Below are positions 24,060 through 36,124 of a stretch of DNA of 64,000 nucleotides, piece by piece. Within the stretch, counting starts at the first letter, position 1, and each line of letters opens with the position of its first letter. A program made the translations under genes and the position numbers. The notes beneath the pieces are model-generated. The model worked only from the letters and a program-made list of their open reading frames with translations. It was not told the origin of the DNA and searched no databases. Source of the DNA: Glycine soja (Eukaryota > Streptophyta > Magnoliopsida > Fabales > Fabaceae); contig NC_041004.1 in the NCBI RefSeq assembly GCF_004193775.1, positions 34,124,411 to 34,188,410 of the forward strand, written 5' to 3'.

Positions 24060-26400
24060 CGTGAATATTCTTTCTCCTTTTTGTTTTTTTTTTAATTTAA
24101 AATATTATAAAATATAAATATTATATTATATAATTTTTTAATTGGTTTTAAAATTATTTAATTATTAAATTAAATTTTATATTTTTTTTATTTTTTAAAG
24201 AAAATTATATTATTAAATATAATTATTTTTGTTTTATTATTTAATTTACTTAACATAATTTTTAGGTGAATATTTTTATTTAAAATCTGAATTTTCTAAT
24301 ATAATTATTTTTAATAAAATTATATTACTAAATATGATTAGTTTGTTTATGTCATTAGATTTAATTAGAAATGATAAGACTTTTTGTTTAACAATTTATT
24401 TATAGAAGAACATTATATTGCATTATCAATAAAATACTTAAACAATTATACTTTGCTAATAAAAAACCTAAGATGAAGATATGTTAGAACAATTATAAAG
24501 TGTGTGTAATTATATCCTGCACAACATATCTCAGATCATCATTAGTTTTGTGGTTTTTTTTCGTGAATACACATTCTCTTTTTTTTTTTCAACGTACATC
24601 CCTTTGTAATTTAATTTTCAATCTACACTACTTTGTACTTTATGTTTTGATTTACACCACTTTGCAAATGAATGTGGATAAAGAAATCTGACAGCTACAA
24701 ACTCAAATGAACCTGAATACATTTTCTCTCCTTTTTGTTTTTCTAATTTAAAATATTATAAAATATAAATATTATATTATATAATTTTTTTAATTGGTTT
24801 TAAAATTACTTATTTGTTAAATTAAATTTTATAATTTTGTCTTTTTATTTTTTTAAAGAAAATGATATTATTAAATATAATTATTTTTGTTTTATTATTT
24901 AATTTACTTAACATATTTTTTAGGTAAATATATTTATTTAAAATCTGAATTTTCTAATATAATTATTTTTAATAAAATTATATTACTAAATATAATTAGT
25001 TTGTTTATGTCATTAGATTTAATTAAAAATGATAAGATTATCAACTTATTTATTGAAGAATATTATATTGCATTATCAATAAAATACTTAAATAATTACA
25101 TTTGCCTAATGAAAAACTTAAGATGGAGACATGGTAGGTCAATTGTAAAGTGTCATAGTGTGTGTAATTGTATCCCACACAACATATTTCAGATCATCAT
25201 TAGTTTTGTGGTTTTTTTTTTTTTTTGTGAATACACACTCTCTCTTATTTTTTTTTCCAATGTACACCACTTTGCAATTTAATTCCCAATCTACACTACT
25301 TTGGACTTTGTGCTTTGATTTACACCACTTTGCAAATGAACGTGACAAAAGAGATCGGACACCTACAAACTCAAATGAACGTTAATACACTCTCTTTTTT
25401 TGTTTTTTTAATTTAAAATATTATATAATATACATATTATATTATATAATTTTTTAATTGGTTTTAAAATTATTTATTTATTAAATTAAATTTTATAATT
25501 TTGTTTTTTTTATTAAATTTTTTTAAAGAAAAATATACAGAAAAAGAAAAATAAAAAATTGGATAAAATCAGAGTACAATTTTTTAGTTACATTGTATGT
25601 AATTTTGTAGTTAAATTTATGTGCGGTTGATATTTTTTGTTATGTTCGTTAATGAAAAAAATAAGAAAATTAGTCATTAGTATTAAAACAAATTAAAAAA
25701 CACAATAAAAAAATAATTGATACATCTATCTTATACAATAGACATAAAATTTCAAAGTGTAATAACTGAGATGATAGTCGAAAATAATGAAACATATTCA
25801 AAAATACAATTACAACGCAAATATGACAAAACAAAGGTTTTTTTTTTCATAAATACACTCTCTCGCCTATTTATTTTTTTTCCGATATACACCACTTTGT
25901 AATTTAATTCTCAATCTATACTACTTTGGACTTTGCGCTTTGATTCACACCACTTTGCAAATGAACATGTCCAAAGAGATTTGACAGTTGCAAACTCAAA
26001 CTCAAATGAACGTGAAGACACTCTTTTTTCGTGAATACACTTTCTCTCTCCTATTTTTTCTCAATCTACACTACTTTGCAATTTAATTTCCAATATACAC
26101 TATTTGGACTTTCTCTCTCATTTTTTTGTTTTTTTTTTAAATTTAAAATATTATAAAATATAAATATTATATTATACAATTTTTTTAATTGGTTTTAAAA
26201 TTAATTATTTATTAAATTAAATTATATATTTTTTTTATTTTTTTGAAGAAAAAATATACAGATAAATAAAAATAAAAAAATTAGATAAAATTAGAGTACA
26301 ATTTTTTAGTTACTTTGTATGTACTTTTGTAGTTAAATTTATGTGTTGTTGATATTTTTTTTGTTATGTTCGTTAATTAAAAAAAATAAAAAAAATAGTT
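24060..26400. repeat. tandem units of about 650-720 bp inside the Mutator-like element
   Basis: A block starting with a variant of ctcctttttgtttttttaat and continuing attataaaatataaatatta begins near 24070, 24725, 25390 and 26115. The first three units end with ttttcgtgaatacac-type sequence that also forms the element termini. Part of the block (24887-25040) reappears inverted at 27020-27240. The small reading frames shared by the arms are by-products of this repetition. Confidence 0.7.
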
Positions 26401-26761
26401 AGTAGTATTAAAATAAACTAAAAAATACATTAAAAAAATAATTGATACATCTATCTTATAAATAGACATAAAATTCCAAAAAACAGTAACTACTATATTA
26501 AAAATATCTTTAAAAATATTTATTGAAAATATCTTTAAATAAAAATATATTAAAAATTTCTTTAAAAATATTTATTTAGTAGTTATTTTTTGCTTAAATA
26601 ATAAGAATTGATATTTTTATTATTTATGTCTTGCATATATGAGAAAAGAAAAGATTAAAATATTCAAAAGATACTGATAATTACTAAATATGAGCTATTT
26701 TTGATAAAAAAAAATATATTAAAAATATCTTTAAAGATATTTAATTAGAAATTATTTTTTG

Positions 26762-26918
26762 GTGCCACCTGAATCAATCAATGTGGCGAGAATATGGACG
26801 AGATCAATGGGTCCTGATCCAAGGAGAAAGAGGACGAGAAAGGGTTATTCTGTTTTAACTCGCATTCCTAGTGAGATGTACGAAAAAGGAAATGAACCGA
26901 AAGTAGAAAAAATGTAAA
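26762..26918 (+). pseudogene. 51-codon open stretch, possible captured exon
   Basis: This is the only GC-richer patch inside the 4-kb AT-rich Mutator-like element. It is open for 51 codons, starting VPPESINVARIWTRSMG, with a basic middle (RRKRTRKG), and ending at TAA. There is no ATG at its left edge. I do not recognise the family. Its composition differs sharply from both sides, which fits capture of a host exon by the element, but coding function is unproven. Confidence 0.35.
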
Positions 26919-27983
26919 ATTTATAGGCAACATGGTCATAACAGACACAATTATCTTAACATATTTCCATCTTAAATTTTTCCTTGTAATTGTTTAAGTA
27001 TTTTATTGATAATGCAATATAATGTTCTTCAATAAATAAGTTGTTAAACAAAAAGTCTTCTCATTTTTAATTAAATATAATGACATAAACAAACTAATTA
27101 TATTTAGTAATATAATTTTATTAAAAATAATTATATTAGAAAATTCAGATTTTAAATAAAAATATTCATCTAAAAAATATGTTAAGTAAATTAAATAATA
27201 AAACAAAAATAATTATATTTAATAATATCATTTTCTTTTAAAAAATTTAAAAAATTATAAAATTTAATTTAATAAAAAAGTAATTTTAAAACCATTTAAA
27301 AAAATTATATAATATAATATTTATATTTTATAATATTTTAAACTAAAAAAAAAACCAAAAAGGAGAGAAAGTTCCAAGTAGTGTATATTGAAAATTAAAT
27401 TGCAATGTAACGTAGATTGGGAAAAAGCAAGAGAAAAAATGTGTATTTACGAAAAAAAAAACCACTCTTTCCTTTTTTTTTTAATTTAAAATATTATAAA
27501 ATATAAATATTATGTTATATAATTTTTTAATTGGTTTTAAAATTACTTATTTGTTAAATTAAATTATATATATATTTTTTATTTTTTTAAAAGAAAATGA
27601 TATTATTAAATATAACTAAAAAATTATACTCTAATTTTATCCAATTTTTTATTTTTCTTTATTTGTATAATTTTCTTTAAAAAAATAAAAAACAAAATTA
27701 TAAAATTTAATTTAATAAATAAGTAATTTTAAAACCAGTTAAAAAATATATATAATATAATATTTATATTTTATAATATTTTAAATTAAAAAAAAAAAAA
27801 CAAAAAGGAGAGAGAGTATGTATTCACATTCATTTAATTTTGCGGATCTCTTTAACCACGCTCATTTGCAAAGTGATGTGAATCAAAGTATAAAATCCAA
27901 AATCGTATAGAGTGGAAATTAAAATGCAAAGTGGTATACACTAGAAAAAACGAGAAAGAGTGTATTCACGAAAAAAAAAAACC

Positions 27984-29711
27984 TATTATATATTTCACAC
28001 TTGTAAGAGAAAGAAATAAAAGAGAAAAAAAAAGTGATGTGTATGATAAAAAAAAAACAGAAATAGTAAAAAATGATGACTGTTTAATACGAAGTTATAA
28101 AATTGTGGGATATCCAAATTATCATACCCTTTTTCAAGCAAGATGAACTTGGATAGCATGATACAGTGATGCTTTCTTTTGTGTCATTCTATTCGTGGCA
28201 GTGTAGTAAGGTCACTATTGACAAACTTTTATTTTGTAAGCTGGAAGGCAAAGTTCGGGGGACAAAAGATATAATTACTGTGATTGGTATAATTGGAGGG
28301 GAATCGGGGATGAGGTGTCTAGCCTTTGCTGGTTGCATTTGTGTAGTTTCTCAGCTTTGGGTTGTGGGGATGATTTTGCTGGCCTGGGTCAAGTACTCAA
28401 GTTGTTTTATAACAGTATATGAAGTAGGTGTAATTGGGTTTGGGTGCTCCTTGTACTCATTTAATAGTATTTTTTTTTATTATTTTCTCATACAAAAAGT
28501 ATACCAACCTTTTTCTTTAATGATATATGGAGATCCATACAACATCCAATTGATATCATTTATTTTTCTCTATGCTTATCATATCATATCATCAATATAT
28601 ATACATATAATTATATGCTTGTCTTTTTCTCTCTTCGGATAGAGATTAGATTTGAGTATCCATGACACATTAGCAAAACAAGAGGAGCCAGAGGATTGAG
28701 GGCTCCTACTAAATGACAAAATTTAAATTGGAGGTGCCAATCATGATGGTACGTCCTAAATTCTATTGAGCAAAAGTTTTTCATGTTTACATATTTATTT
28801 TGCTAAAAAAATCACTTATTTTAGTCAAAAATTCATATTTCTAACACAACTCTTGACTTTGCACGTGTCTCTCTATCGACAATTTTTTTTCTCAATAAAT
28901 ACAAAGTGTCCTCCTAGCTACTCTTAACTAGGATTAAACTAATGGGAAGAGTTCACGATGGTTCATGGTTCAGTTCAACTATCATACTAGCTAGTAGCAT
29001 GCTAACAAGTTAACAACTCAGGATTCATTGCATTAGTTGCATTGATGAGATTACATTCATCATTAACATATTGTTTATTCACTAATTAATACAGCGGTAA
29101 GACCCGTAAAAATATAATAATAAAAGAAAAGAAAAATGAAAAAAGAAAGAAGAAAGTAAACGTAAAAGAAAAAAAACAACAATAAAAAAATAATAATGAA
29201 AGAAAAAAAGAAAACGTTAAAAGAAAATAAAAAAGAGAAGAAGACGCGTAAAAAAAAGAGAGAAGAAAAGGAAAAGAAAAGAAAACAAAACAAAAAATAA
29301 AGAAACGAAAAAAATAAAAAGATAAGAAAAAAAAGAAAAGAAATAAAATAAAGAGGAAGAAAAGTATTAAAAAAATAACAAAAGAAAAAGAAAAAAAAAA
29401 AGAAGAACAATATTGGGCTCTTAAAGAGAGCCCGTTAGGTCAAGAGGATAGAGCGGCATAAAAAAGGAAAATAAGGTGCGTCATTTTCTGCGAGACAACT
29501 AGAGTTTTCCAACCTCTTACGTAATCGAGCCAAGTTGTCTTAACTCGGTTCCAACCCAACCCTAACAAAATATAAAAAAAAAACAAAAAGGATTATTGTT
29601 TAAACCCAAATTGTTAATACATACACCCTTTCCTATTTTGGACTTAGTCCATTTTTGCAAAATCTGATATTAAATAGAAACATTATTTATACTCCATTTT
29701 TCATACATGTA
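27984..29711. other. gene-free stretch with an A/G-rich tract
   Basis: No recognisable gene. An open frame at 28166-28642 would encode a hydrophobic 158-residue peptide but matches nothing I know and sits in low-complexity DNA. From about 29105 to 29405 the plus strand is almost entirely A and G. A small hairpin (gggctcttaaagagagccc) lies at 29414-29432. The segment at 28980-29093 resembles flanks near 2410 and 15665. Confidence 0.5.
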
Positions 29712-30687
29712 CCCCTTGAAAGAGTTACAGTAACCAAAACAGAGAAATAAACTCAGAATTGGCGTCTTCTCAAAGGTTATATATCTAGTAAACTTCTCCT
29801 CACATCACCTTTCTCAAAGCTCACCCCTGAGTCCCGCAACTTTGTGGCGGTTCTCAGAACATGACGAGCATAACCACTCTTGACCGCAATACCAACGGGA
29901 AGGTAATCGAACCTTATCAAATCAGTGAAGTGTTTTGTTGACTTGGAAGAACTGCGGTGTGAACCAGAGAAAAATTGCTTCTTGTATTTAATAGAATAAA
30001 ACATCTGGGTATTATAGAATGCAAAGTACTCGATGGCAAGATCAACAAACCCTGCAGTTTGTTTTTCCATTTTCATGTAATCAGGGACAACATCATCGTA
30101 GAGTTTCTCAAGCACAAAGAAGGGTATTTGATCCTCTAGAAGGATCTAGTCCTTGGTGATGCTTCTGCTGAGCCATGGATGTATCAAGATCATATCCTCT
30201 CGAAAGGATTCGGTTTGGTTCACACCTCGCTCGTGCTTGAAAATGATCGATTTCAACAGGTAGTTTCTGAAGAAAAGCCCATGATGAAAACAACATCCAA
30301 CAACATCATGTCCACAAATCTCTCTTTGGCAATGTCAGGGAACTTCTCTGCGTAGCATTGCCGAATTTTTTCCATTTCAGTCTCATGGTAGTGTTTGTAA
30401 GCATTCATGGTTTGCACGTTTGAGACGCACTTTCAGAAGAAAAAAAAAGTATGTTACCTTGTACTCTTGCATTTTCTCTAGTTCTTGTTTTCCGAGGTGA
30501 ATTGGGCCTATTGAGATGCACTGAGGAGTATAGGCATCCTCCTTCACCTTTCGGAGATTCTTAGGAGCCTTGTAGATGGTGTGCTTAGACAAACTTGGCG
30601 CTTCTAGGACTTCAATGTGGATCACATGTTTCACCATCTTAGTCATTTCTTCAGAAAGAGGAAGATATTCTCGGTAGCATGTGGCAT
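29712..30687 (-). pseudogene. DUF247 (UPF0481) pseudogene, frameshifted and 3'-truncated
   Basis: The minus strand carries the DUF247 order in pieces. The N-terminal part (30687-30470) has HTIYKAPKNLRKVKEDAYTP and CISIGPIHLG; a broken middle (30380-30120) has KIRQCYAEKFPDIAKERFVD; then EKLYDDVVPD and a variable linker to KHFTDLIRFDYLPVG and VLRTATKLRDSGVSFEKGDV (30115-29777). Similarity ends near 29712 at the position where the intact copies read FLCFGC, so roughly the last third, including the membrane anchor, is missing. The leader aagttgggttgct is conserved, but the ATG at 30687 is out of frame with the rest. It lacks the intron seen in the plus-strand copy. Confidence 0.88.
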
Positions 30688-30736
30688 TGTTAAGCAACCC
30701 AACTTCAAATTCAACTTCCTTTAATTCAGAAAACAA

Positions 30737-31800
30737 TCACTTCTTTCATTAGCGATTCAATTAAGAAACAAACTATTGTAATCTTTATTTTTATCTACAA
30801 ATGTTAATGATTAGTATTGATAGTTTTTCCCGTGACCGCACAATGTGCATACCGTGTTTATGAATAAAAAAAAGGCAGCACTACGTTTAACATGTACAAG
30901 CATCATAAAATTCATTAATGTTTTGTTTGCATTTTTTTCATTCAGAAAAAAAAAACAACACAAAAAACTAACAGGTGATATTTTGTTTGCATTTGATTTC
31001 CATTCCAAATTTTGTGATACGATTCCTCTAAAAAATTCCACGCATCTAAAAAGTTCTCGGAGACTTATTTTTTACAAGGTTTGAATCTCATTTTCAAAGT
31101 CCAATTTGAATCTAGTTTTTTTTTTTAATTAATCCAAACCACTATAACAAGAATCCCTTAGGGTTTTTTAACAGCAATACTAACTTGTTATATTATAAAA
31201 CGCGTGAAAAGAAAGAAAAATATGCTGTAGTCTTGTATCAATGCTTTATTTATCAAAGAAACAGATTTGCTGTAGTTTGGTTAATTCTAGCTACAAAACT
31301 TAAAATCATAAACCTGACTTTCCTTTATCCTGTGCAACATTTTCAGCTTTTTACACCTTCACTCTACCAACATATATCTCAAGGGAAATCGGTTGCCAAA
31401 CATTCTGAAAACAAGTATCAGTTTCCCAAATGGCCTAGTACCACTTGCATTTATAGGACTTACTGAGAAATTTATTTTTGAAAATTAAAGCATTTTCTGA
31501 CAGAAGTGAATAGTGTGTCCCAACAAATATATAGCAAATCAATTATGTTTCTTAGAGAACTTGCAAAAACAAAACATACAATAAATCACCAAAGAGCAAG
31601 AAGTGGACACTATGATTAAAATACCAAAAAGATAAAAGAAGAAAAAAAGAAGTTGGAAACAAAATAAGAATGGACGCAGTTCTGAACCTGCTGGTCGGGA
31701 GAAATTGGAGAGTTTAAGGTTTCTCTTTAATAGAAGTTACCTTACTCCATGTCTCTGTTTTTATGTTGTCCAAATTTATGGAATGACGGATTATTATATT
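30737..31800. repeat. duplicated 5' flank of the DUF247 pseudogene
   Basis: Non-coding and collinear with 4560-5760 upstream of the intact minus-strand gene (shared ataaaacgcgtgaaaagaaa, ctctaccaacatat, gtttcccaaatggcc, gtgaatagtgtg). It matches 59270-59590 in the opposite orientation. Confidence 0.72.
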
Positions 31801-34800
31801 CTACAGTTTTTTTCATCTGCAATCTATGCCATTCATAAATATTTCTTATTTCAATAAAAAATTAATAAGAAAACATAATTTATTTAGAAAAAAAGTTGAC
31901 GGTGAAAGACTGAGCTGTACCCTGCAATTATTTTTCCAAGTGGAGTTCATTTTGACTGACGAAAGCTAGACTTCATAGTTCATGCCAATGGAAATCATTT
32001 ATGAGTAGACAGCTATTATGCCATGCTATTTAATTAATGGTATAAATATATTTATGATCCATATAATTTATTCAATTTTTTGTATTAGTCCCCTTAATTT
32101 TTTAAAACCAAAATATTTTTTCACCGTGAAATTATGTATATTTATACTACTCTTTGTTTTACACAACTTATAATATTTTTTAAAATTTTAAATATGTTTT
32201 AGGTTTTTGATAAATGAACAATTTTTATTTTGAGTCTTTAATAAAAAATTTTGTTACACTAAATTTTTGTTTTAAATTTTTTTTACCAATTAAAAGATGA
32301 CATGAAAACATATCTTTTCAATATATATCACCAATCGAAACAATAAAATACAAACACAAAATTGATAAGCATCTGAACATAAATATAAACGTTCCAAACA
32401 ACGCACAAAATATACAACAACAATACCTATAAATATAGTCATACTAGCTAGGGCGACAAATATATTATACAATCTTAATTATATTATCATGCATATCAAT
32501 AGATACTACGTCAAGTGCATATATGATAACCAACGACGACAATAATAGTAACGATTTATTTTTTTAATTAAGTGATATTTGAATCTTAATTAATCCTTAA
32601 ATATAAAATAAATTATGTCAGAAAAAGAATATATATCTTATGTGTATTCATGATCGTCGATGAAAATTAGTCACCACTTTTAAAGATTACTTTATATCAA
32701 TATTATGTCAGAATAAAAAAAATACATAGGAGACAATAATTGTATCATGTCAATGTGAATAAAGTTAAATGTCCATGTATAAGATTTACACTATTTTATA
32801 GAGTTAAAAACTTTTTATTTGAGCAATCAATCGATTATATATGTTCCTTACAACATAATAAAAATATCAACAAGGGCCTCTAGTAAGAAATCACGAGATA
32901 TGCTAAACCATTCGGCAGACACGCTAAACTCTATCTGATGGGAGCAAAAGTGACTCCATTAAGAAGGCTTTGTTATGAGTTGGAATTGAGCTTTCTCATC
33001 CTTTGGCAAAACAGCATTTGTGATTTTCGGTGTTGAGGCAGAACTATGGTCTTTCGGTCCTGGCACTTTTTATTTTTAATTTACATGGTCCTCTAGAGAT
33101 TAGTGCATGATTGCTTTTGTGGGGGCTTAGGCCCTTCCATCCAAATAATAATAAAGGCAGGATGAGATATCCAAATGTGATAAAAGAGGGGAGAGAAATG
33201 GAGAAAAAGGGAAATTAAAATAAAGAAAGGTGAAAAGGGACAATAACAATACGACAATTTCTAGCTAGTGGAAACAGATATTCAGGTCATGCAAGGATTC
33301 CTATAAATTATGACTCATCTCTCTAATGGATCAGCATCAACGAAAACATGAAAAATTGCTAGATTCCTAAGTTGAAATAATAAAAATGTACTTCGATTAT
33401 CAAAATATTAACGAGCCATTAGTTAACAAATTCTTCTATTTAAGTTTTACCAGTATTGATTATATTTTTGTTCACATTTTTTGGTTCTTCAAAATATATT
33501 GTCTTACCTATCTAATGCATAAAAAGCCTTACTAGGGATCATTAAAATAATAAAAATGTTAATTAATAATATTATTCTTTAAAATACACTCATCTTTATA
33601 CAAAAATATGACGTCTGTAATATAGATTAGCATCAAGCCATCAACGCCATCTACAGTAAAATTAATTAAATATCCTAACATAACAGCTAGTTCAGCAATG
33701 ATAAAGTTGAAAAGGTTGATCCATATTAATAATTTAAATTACTATGCATATTTTTTAAAATTTTAAGGCTTCATGAGACAAATGAAAAATATAATCACGT
33801 TAGTCTGGCTAGAGACGGATCTAGAATTCTAGAAATTTACAAGAGTTGAGTTTCAGTTGACTGGAATTTGTGATTTGTTTGCCATTGGTCATGTAATGTT
33901 AACAATCATTACATCTGTATTGAATTTGTAAATATAAAGGTACTAATGGCAGACAGATTAACCAAGTCTCAAGATGAATAAAATGTCGATGACTATCTAA
34001 GAAAAGGCCAAGCTACAACTAATGTGTTAAATTAACTAGATGATTTTAATGCGCCAAAATCCTCATACACCGCAAGATAGAAATTTTAAGTACAAATGAT
34101 TAGATGAATTTAGAAGAACAATCCACCTCAATAAGAAGAAAAATGTAACCTAAAAAACACCAACTAATGTCCTTTACCCCCTCCCCGGTCCCCATTAACA
34201 ACGGAAAAGTCCAATCACAAAAGTTAGTCCATGCAATCAAATAATAACATTGAAATGTAGAACATCCTCCTCCAACACCATGAGTAATATTTACTATCAT
34301 GTATAAAAAAATATGCATTTTTTTTATTATCAAATCTTAACTCTCTTAAATTAATTACATTTCAAAATAATTTTTATAATTTTCTTATCTTTCATAATTG
34401 TAAGTTATGTTATAAAATATTTCTTTTACATTTTATTTTCCTAAATTTACTCTTTTTCCGACTAAAGCTGAACTAGCTATATTATTTATGAATTTATTTG
34501 AATTAAATAATTTTATTCCTTTTAAATTTTTTAATAATGTTTTTCATTTATATATTTTAATAGTATTTTAGTTTAAAATATCAATAAAATATATGCATAT
34601 TTTCATATTAAGAAATGAAGAATTAATAAAGAACAGAAAAAACAACTCAAAAAAATTTGACCATTTAAAGAAGATTGTTATGTAGGCGAGTTTTCTCAAT
34701 ATACTATTATATCAAGTTGTTTTTACACCTATAAATAGCTATTAGAGTTGCCTAATAGTTTGTATAGTTACACAACTTGGTCAATGCTTATCAAATTTTC

Positions 34801-34900
34801 TTTAAACCATTATTCTGTAAATTCAAAAATATATTGCATATCCAACAAAAAGAGGCAATCAACAATTATGTATTGATTTGGCATTTAGCTATGGTAGATA
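31801..34900. other. gene-free stretch containing a duplicated block
   Basis: No gene is recognised. The part 32880-33130 is less AT-rich and may be an old gene or repeat remnant, but has no sustained reading frame. From 33140 to about 33740 it matches 57340-58330 in the same orientation (shared cttcgattatcaaaatatta, catctacagtaaaatt, acagcta, gataaagttga). Confidence 0.5.
33140..33740. repeat. segmental duplication block, copy 1
   Basis: Collinear and in direct orientation with 57340-58330, interrupted by indels. Anchors in order are ccaaatgtga, gctagtggaa followed by attcaggtc, cttcgattatcaaaatatta, and gccatctacagtaaaatt. Confidence 0.7.
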
Positions 34901-34920
34901 TAGTTATTGAACCATCTACT

Positions 34921-34929
34921 GTATATAAA
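34921..34929 (+). promoter_or_regulatory. TATA box upstream of the SURNod19 gene
   Basis: The sequence gtatataaaag lies about 290 bases before the SURNod19 start codon at 35217. A short frame in between (35010-35112) might be an upstream frame in the leader. This is the clearest promoter-like site for the locus, but the motif is common in AT-rich DNA. Confidence 0.4.
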
Positions 34930-35216
34930 AGCAATAGCTTTGCGTACACATAAATTTACTTTTTAAAATTTCAACAATTATATAGTGTATCGAAAACCCA
35001 ATCTTCGTCATGGCCATCCCTTCAAGTTTTTCTTTTATGGTATGCAATTTTTATCGCCGATGTTTCAATACTTTGTCTTTTTATTTCATTCTTACTTTAG
35101 TTTGCCTATTTTAAAGCATTTGTTTGAATTATCTACAAGATTACCAAAAAGAATGACATTGCAAATATTTTTCATTATTAATTACTTAATACCTAATGAT
35201 TTATGTACTGGTTAAT

Positions 35217-35527
35217 ATGAACATTATCTCTAAAGTAATGATACTTTCATTATCAATATTAATAGTGGTTATCTATTGCACAACATACTTAATTTGCCTA
35301 GAGTCTGAAAATCATATCAAATCGACTAGTTTTGTGTCTAAAAGTTTTCAAGTGGGATTAGGAAACAGGGCATCAAAGGCAATTTACGATATTGAGTTTC
35401 CAAAAAGGTCATATTGAGGTCAAGAGTTTTGATGATGAACTAGTTGATGAAGATGGGAATTTTGTACCTTTGTACGAAACTTATCTTCACCATTGGTTTG
35501 TAATAAAATACAACAAATTAATGTTAC
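35217..35527 (+). pseudogene. SURNod19 (stress-up-regulated Nod19) gene, 5' part, cut off by a CACTA insertion
   Basis: The frame from ATG 35217 encodes an N-terminal hydrophobic signal segment (KVMILSLSILIVVIYCTTYL), then TSFVSKSFQVGLG and YDIEFPK. One extra A in the run at about 35400-35404 shifts the frame. In the next frame the family block GHIEVKSFDDELVDEDGN and VPLYETYLHHWF follows. The ETYLHHW motif and its setting are characteristic of SURNod19 proteins, secreted plant proteins of unknown biochemistry related to alfalfa Nod19. The frame runs into the CACTA terminus at about 35528. The rest of the gene continues at 54387. Confidence 0.82.
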
Positions 35528-35544
35528 CATACTACTAGAAAATA

Positions 35545-35745
35545 TAGATTTAACATCGGTTTTTGATAAAACCGATGTTAACATAAATGCGGTGGCATAA
35601 TTATAAAAAATGTGTATACGTTAACATCAACTTTCAGAAAATCGATATAAGTTAACATCGTTTTCTTCTAGAAAATCGATGCTAACGTTAACATCATCTA
35701 GTTAACATCGTTTTTATTTATTTATTGAAAACCGATGTTGAACCT
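35545..35745. repeat. left subterminal repeats of the large CACTA element
   Basis: Repeated taacatcggttttt / aaaaccgatgtta motifs in both orientations. The first pair forms a perfect hairpin (35550-35580). The same motifs recur at 54040-54370 near the other end, which ties the two ends together. Confidence 0.85.
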
Positions 35746-35986
35746 ACATTTAAAAATATTAGAACACGAGTCCTATTTTCCTCACGCTCTCTTCTTCTTC
35801 GTCTAAGCTTTGTCTTCGTGAGTCTATCCCTCTCTACAACCTTATCGCCATCGGGCATGACACCTCGCCACCGTACACAGGTATTTATCTACAACCTTAT
35901 TTTTCACGACTCTGTGTTCTCTGCAGCTTTTCGCGACTCTGGGTTTGGCTCACCTCGATCGCATGGATGAGATTTTACCAACTGCC

Positions 35987-36124
35987 ATGGCAACGGAGTG
36001 GCCGATGGCTGGGCTTTTCTCCTTTTACAAGGGAAAAGTCCTTGTGAATGTCAATGTTGCTTCTCAAAACCCATGTCATGTTGTGTTTGTTACTTCTTCT
36101 TTTTTCCCTGGTTGTGCCTTCTAA
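35987..36124 (+). pseudogene. captured fragment resembling a glutathione peroxidase N-terminus
   Basis: An ATG-started 45-codon frame contains FYKGKVLVNVNVASQ. This is close to the start of plant glutathione peroxidases, where YKGKVLLIVNVASQCG leads to the active-site Cys. Here the sequence then departs (NPCHVV...) and stops, so the catalytic Cys context is lost. It lies just inside the CACTA element, before the transposase gene. The upstream C/T-rich sequence (35770-35850) resembles a plant 5' leader, so a promoter-proximal exon may have been taken. The match is short. Confidence 0.5.

Larger units (their letters stand above)
23915..27983. mobile_element. Mutator-like element with long inverted arms
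   Basis: The left end begins GGTTTTTTTCCCGTAAATA and the right end, on the minus strand, GGTTTTTTTTTTCGTGAATA. Inverted similarity continues inward for well over 150 bases through acactttgcaaatgaacgtg-like motifs. The flanking 9-mers are TATTATATT (23906-23914) and TATTATATA (27984-27992), an 8/9 match typical in size for Mutator-like insertion. No transposase is seen, so it is non-autonomous. The arms contain tandemly repeated units and the centre holds a GC-richer open stretch. The boundaries are in very AT-rich sequence, so the duplication could be partly chance. Confidence 0.65.

Noticed and set aside
24887..27206. Two similar frames (24887-25282 plus, 27003-27206 minus) that look like a conserved protein
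   Set aside because: They are the two inverted arms of the Mutator-like element; the similarity is at DNA level and the peptides are low-complexity Ile/Leu/Tyr-rich.
28166..28642. 158-residue hydrophobic open frame
   Set aside because: Matches no family I recognise, lies in AT/T-rich DNA between transposons, and hydrophobic frames arise by chance in T-rich sequence. No codon or motif support.
29075..29410. 111-residue minus-strand frame rich in Phe
   Set aside because: Simply the translation of the A/G-rich tract read on the other strand; low complexity.
29414..29520. Possible tRNA-like sequence (ggtcaagaggatagagcggc)
   Set aside because: No cloverleaf could be formed; the short hairpin alone is not a tRNA.
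34100..34333. 77-residue minus-strand frame with a Gly-rich segment
   Set aside because: No recognisable family, no supporting context; likely a chance frame.
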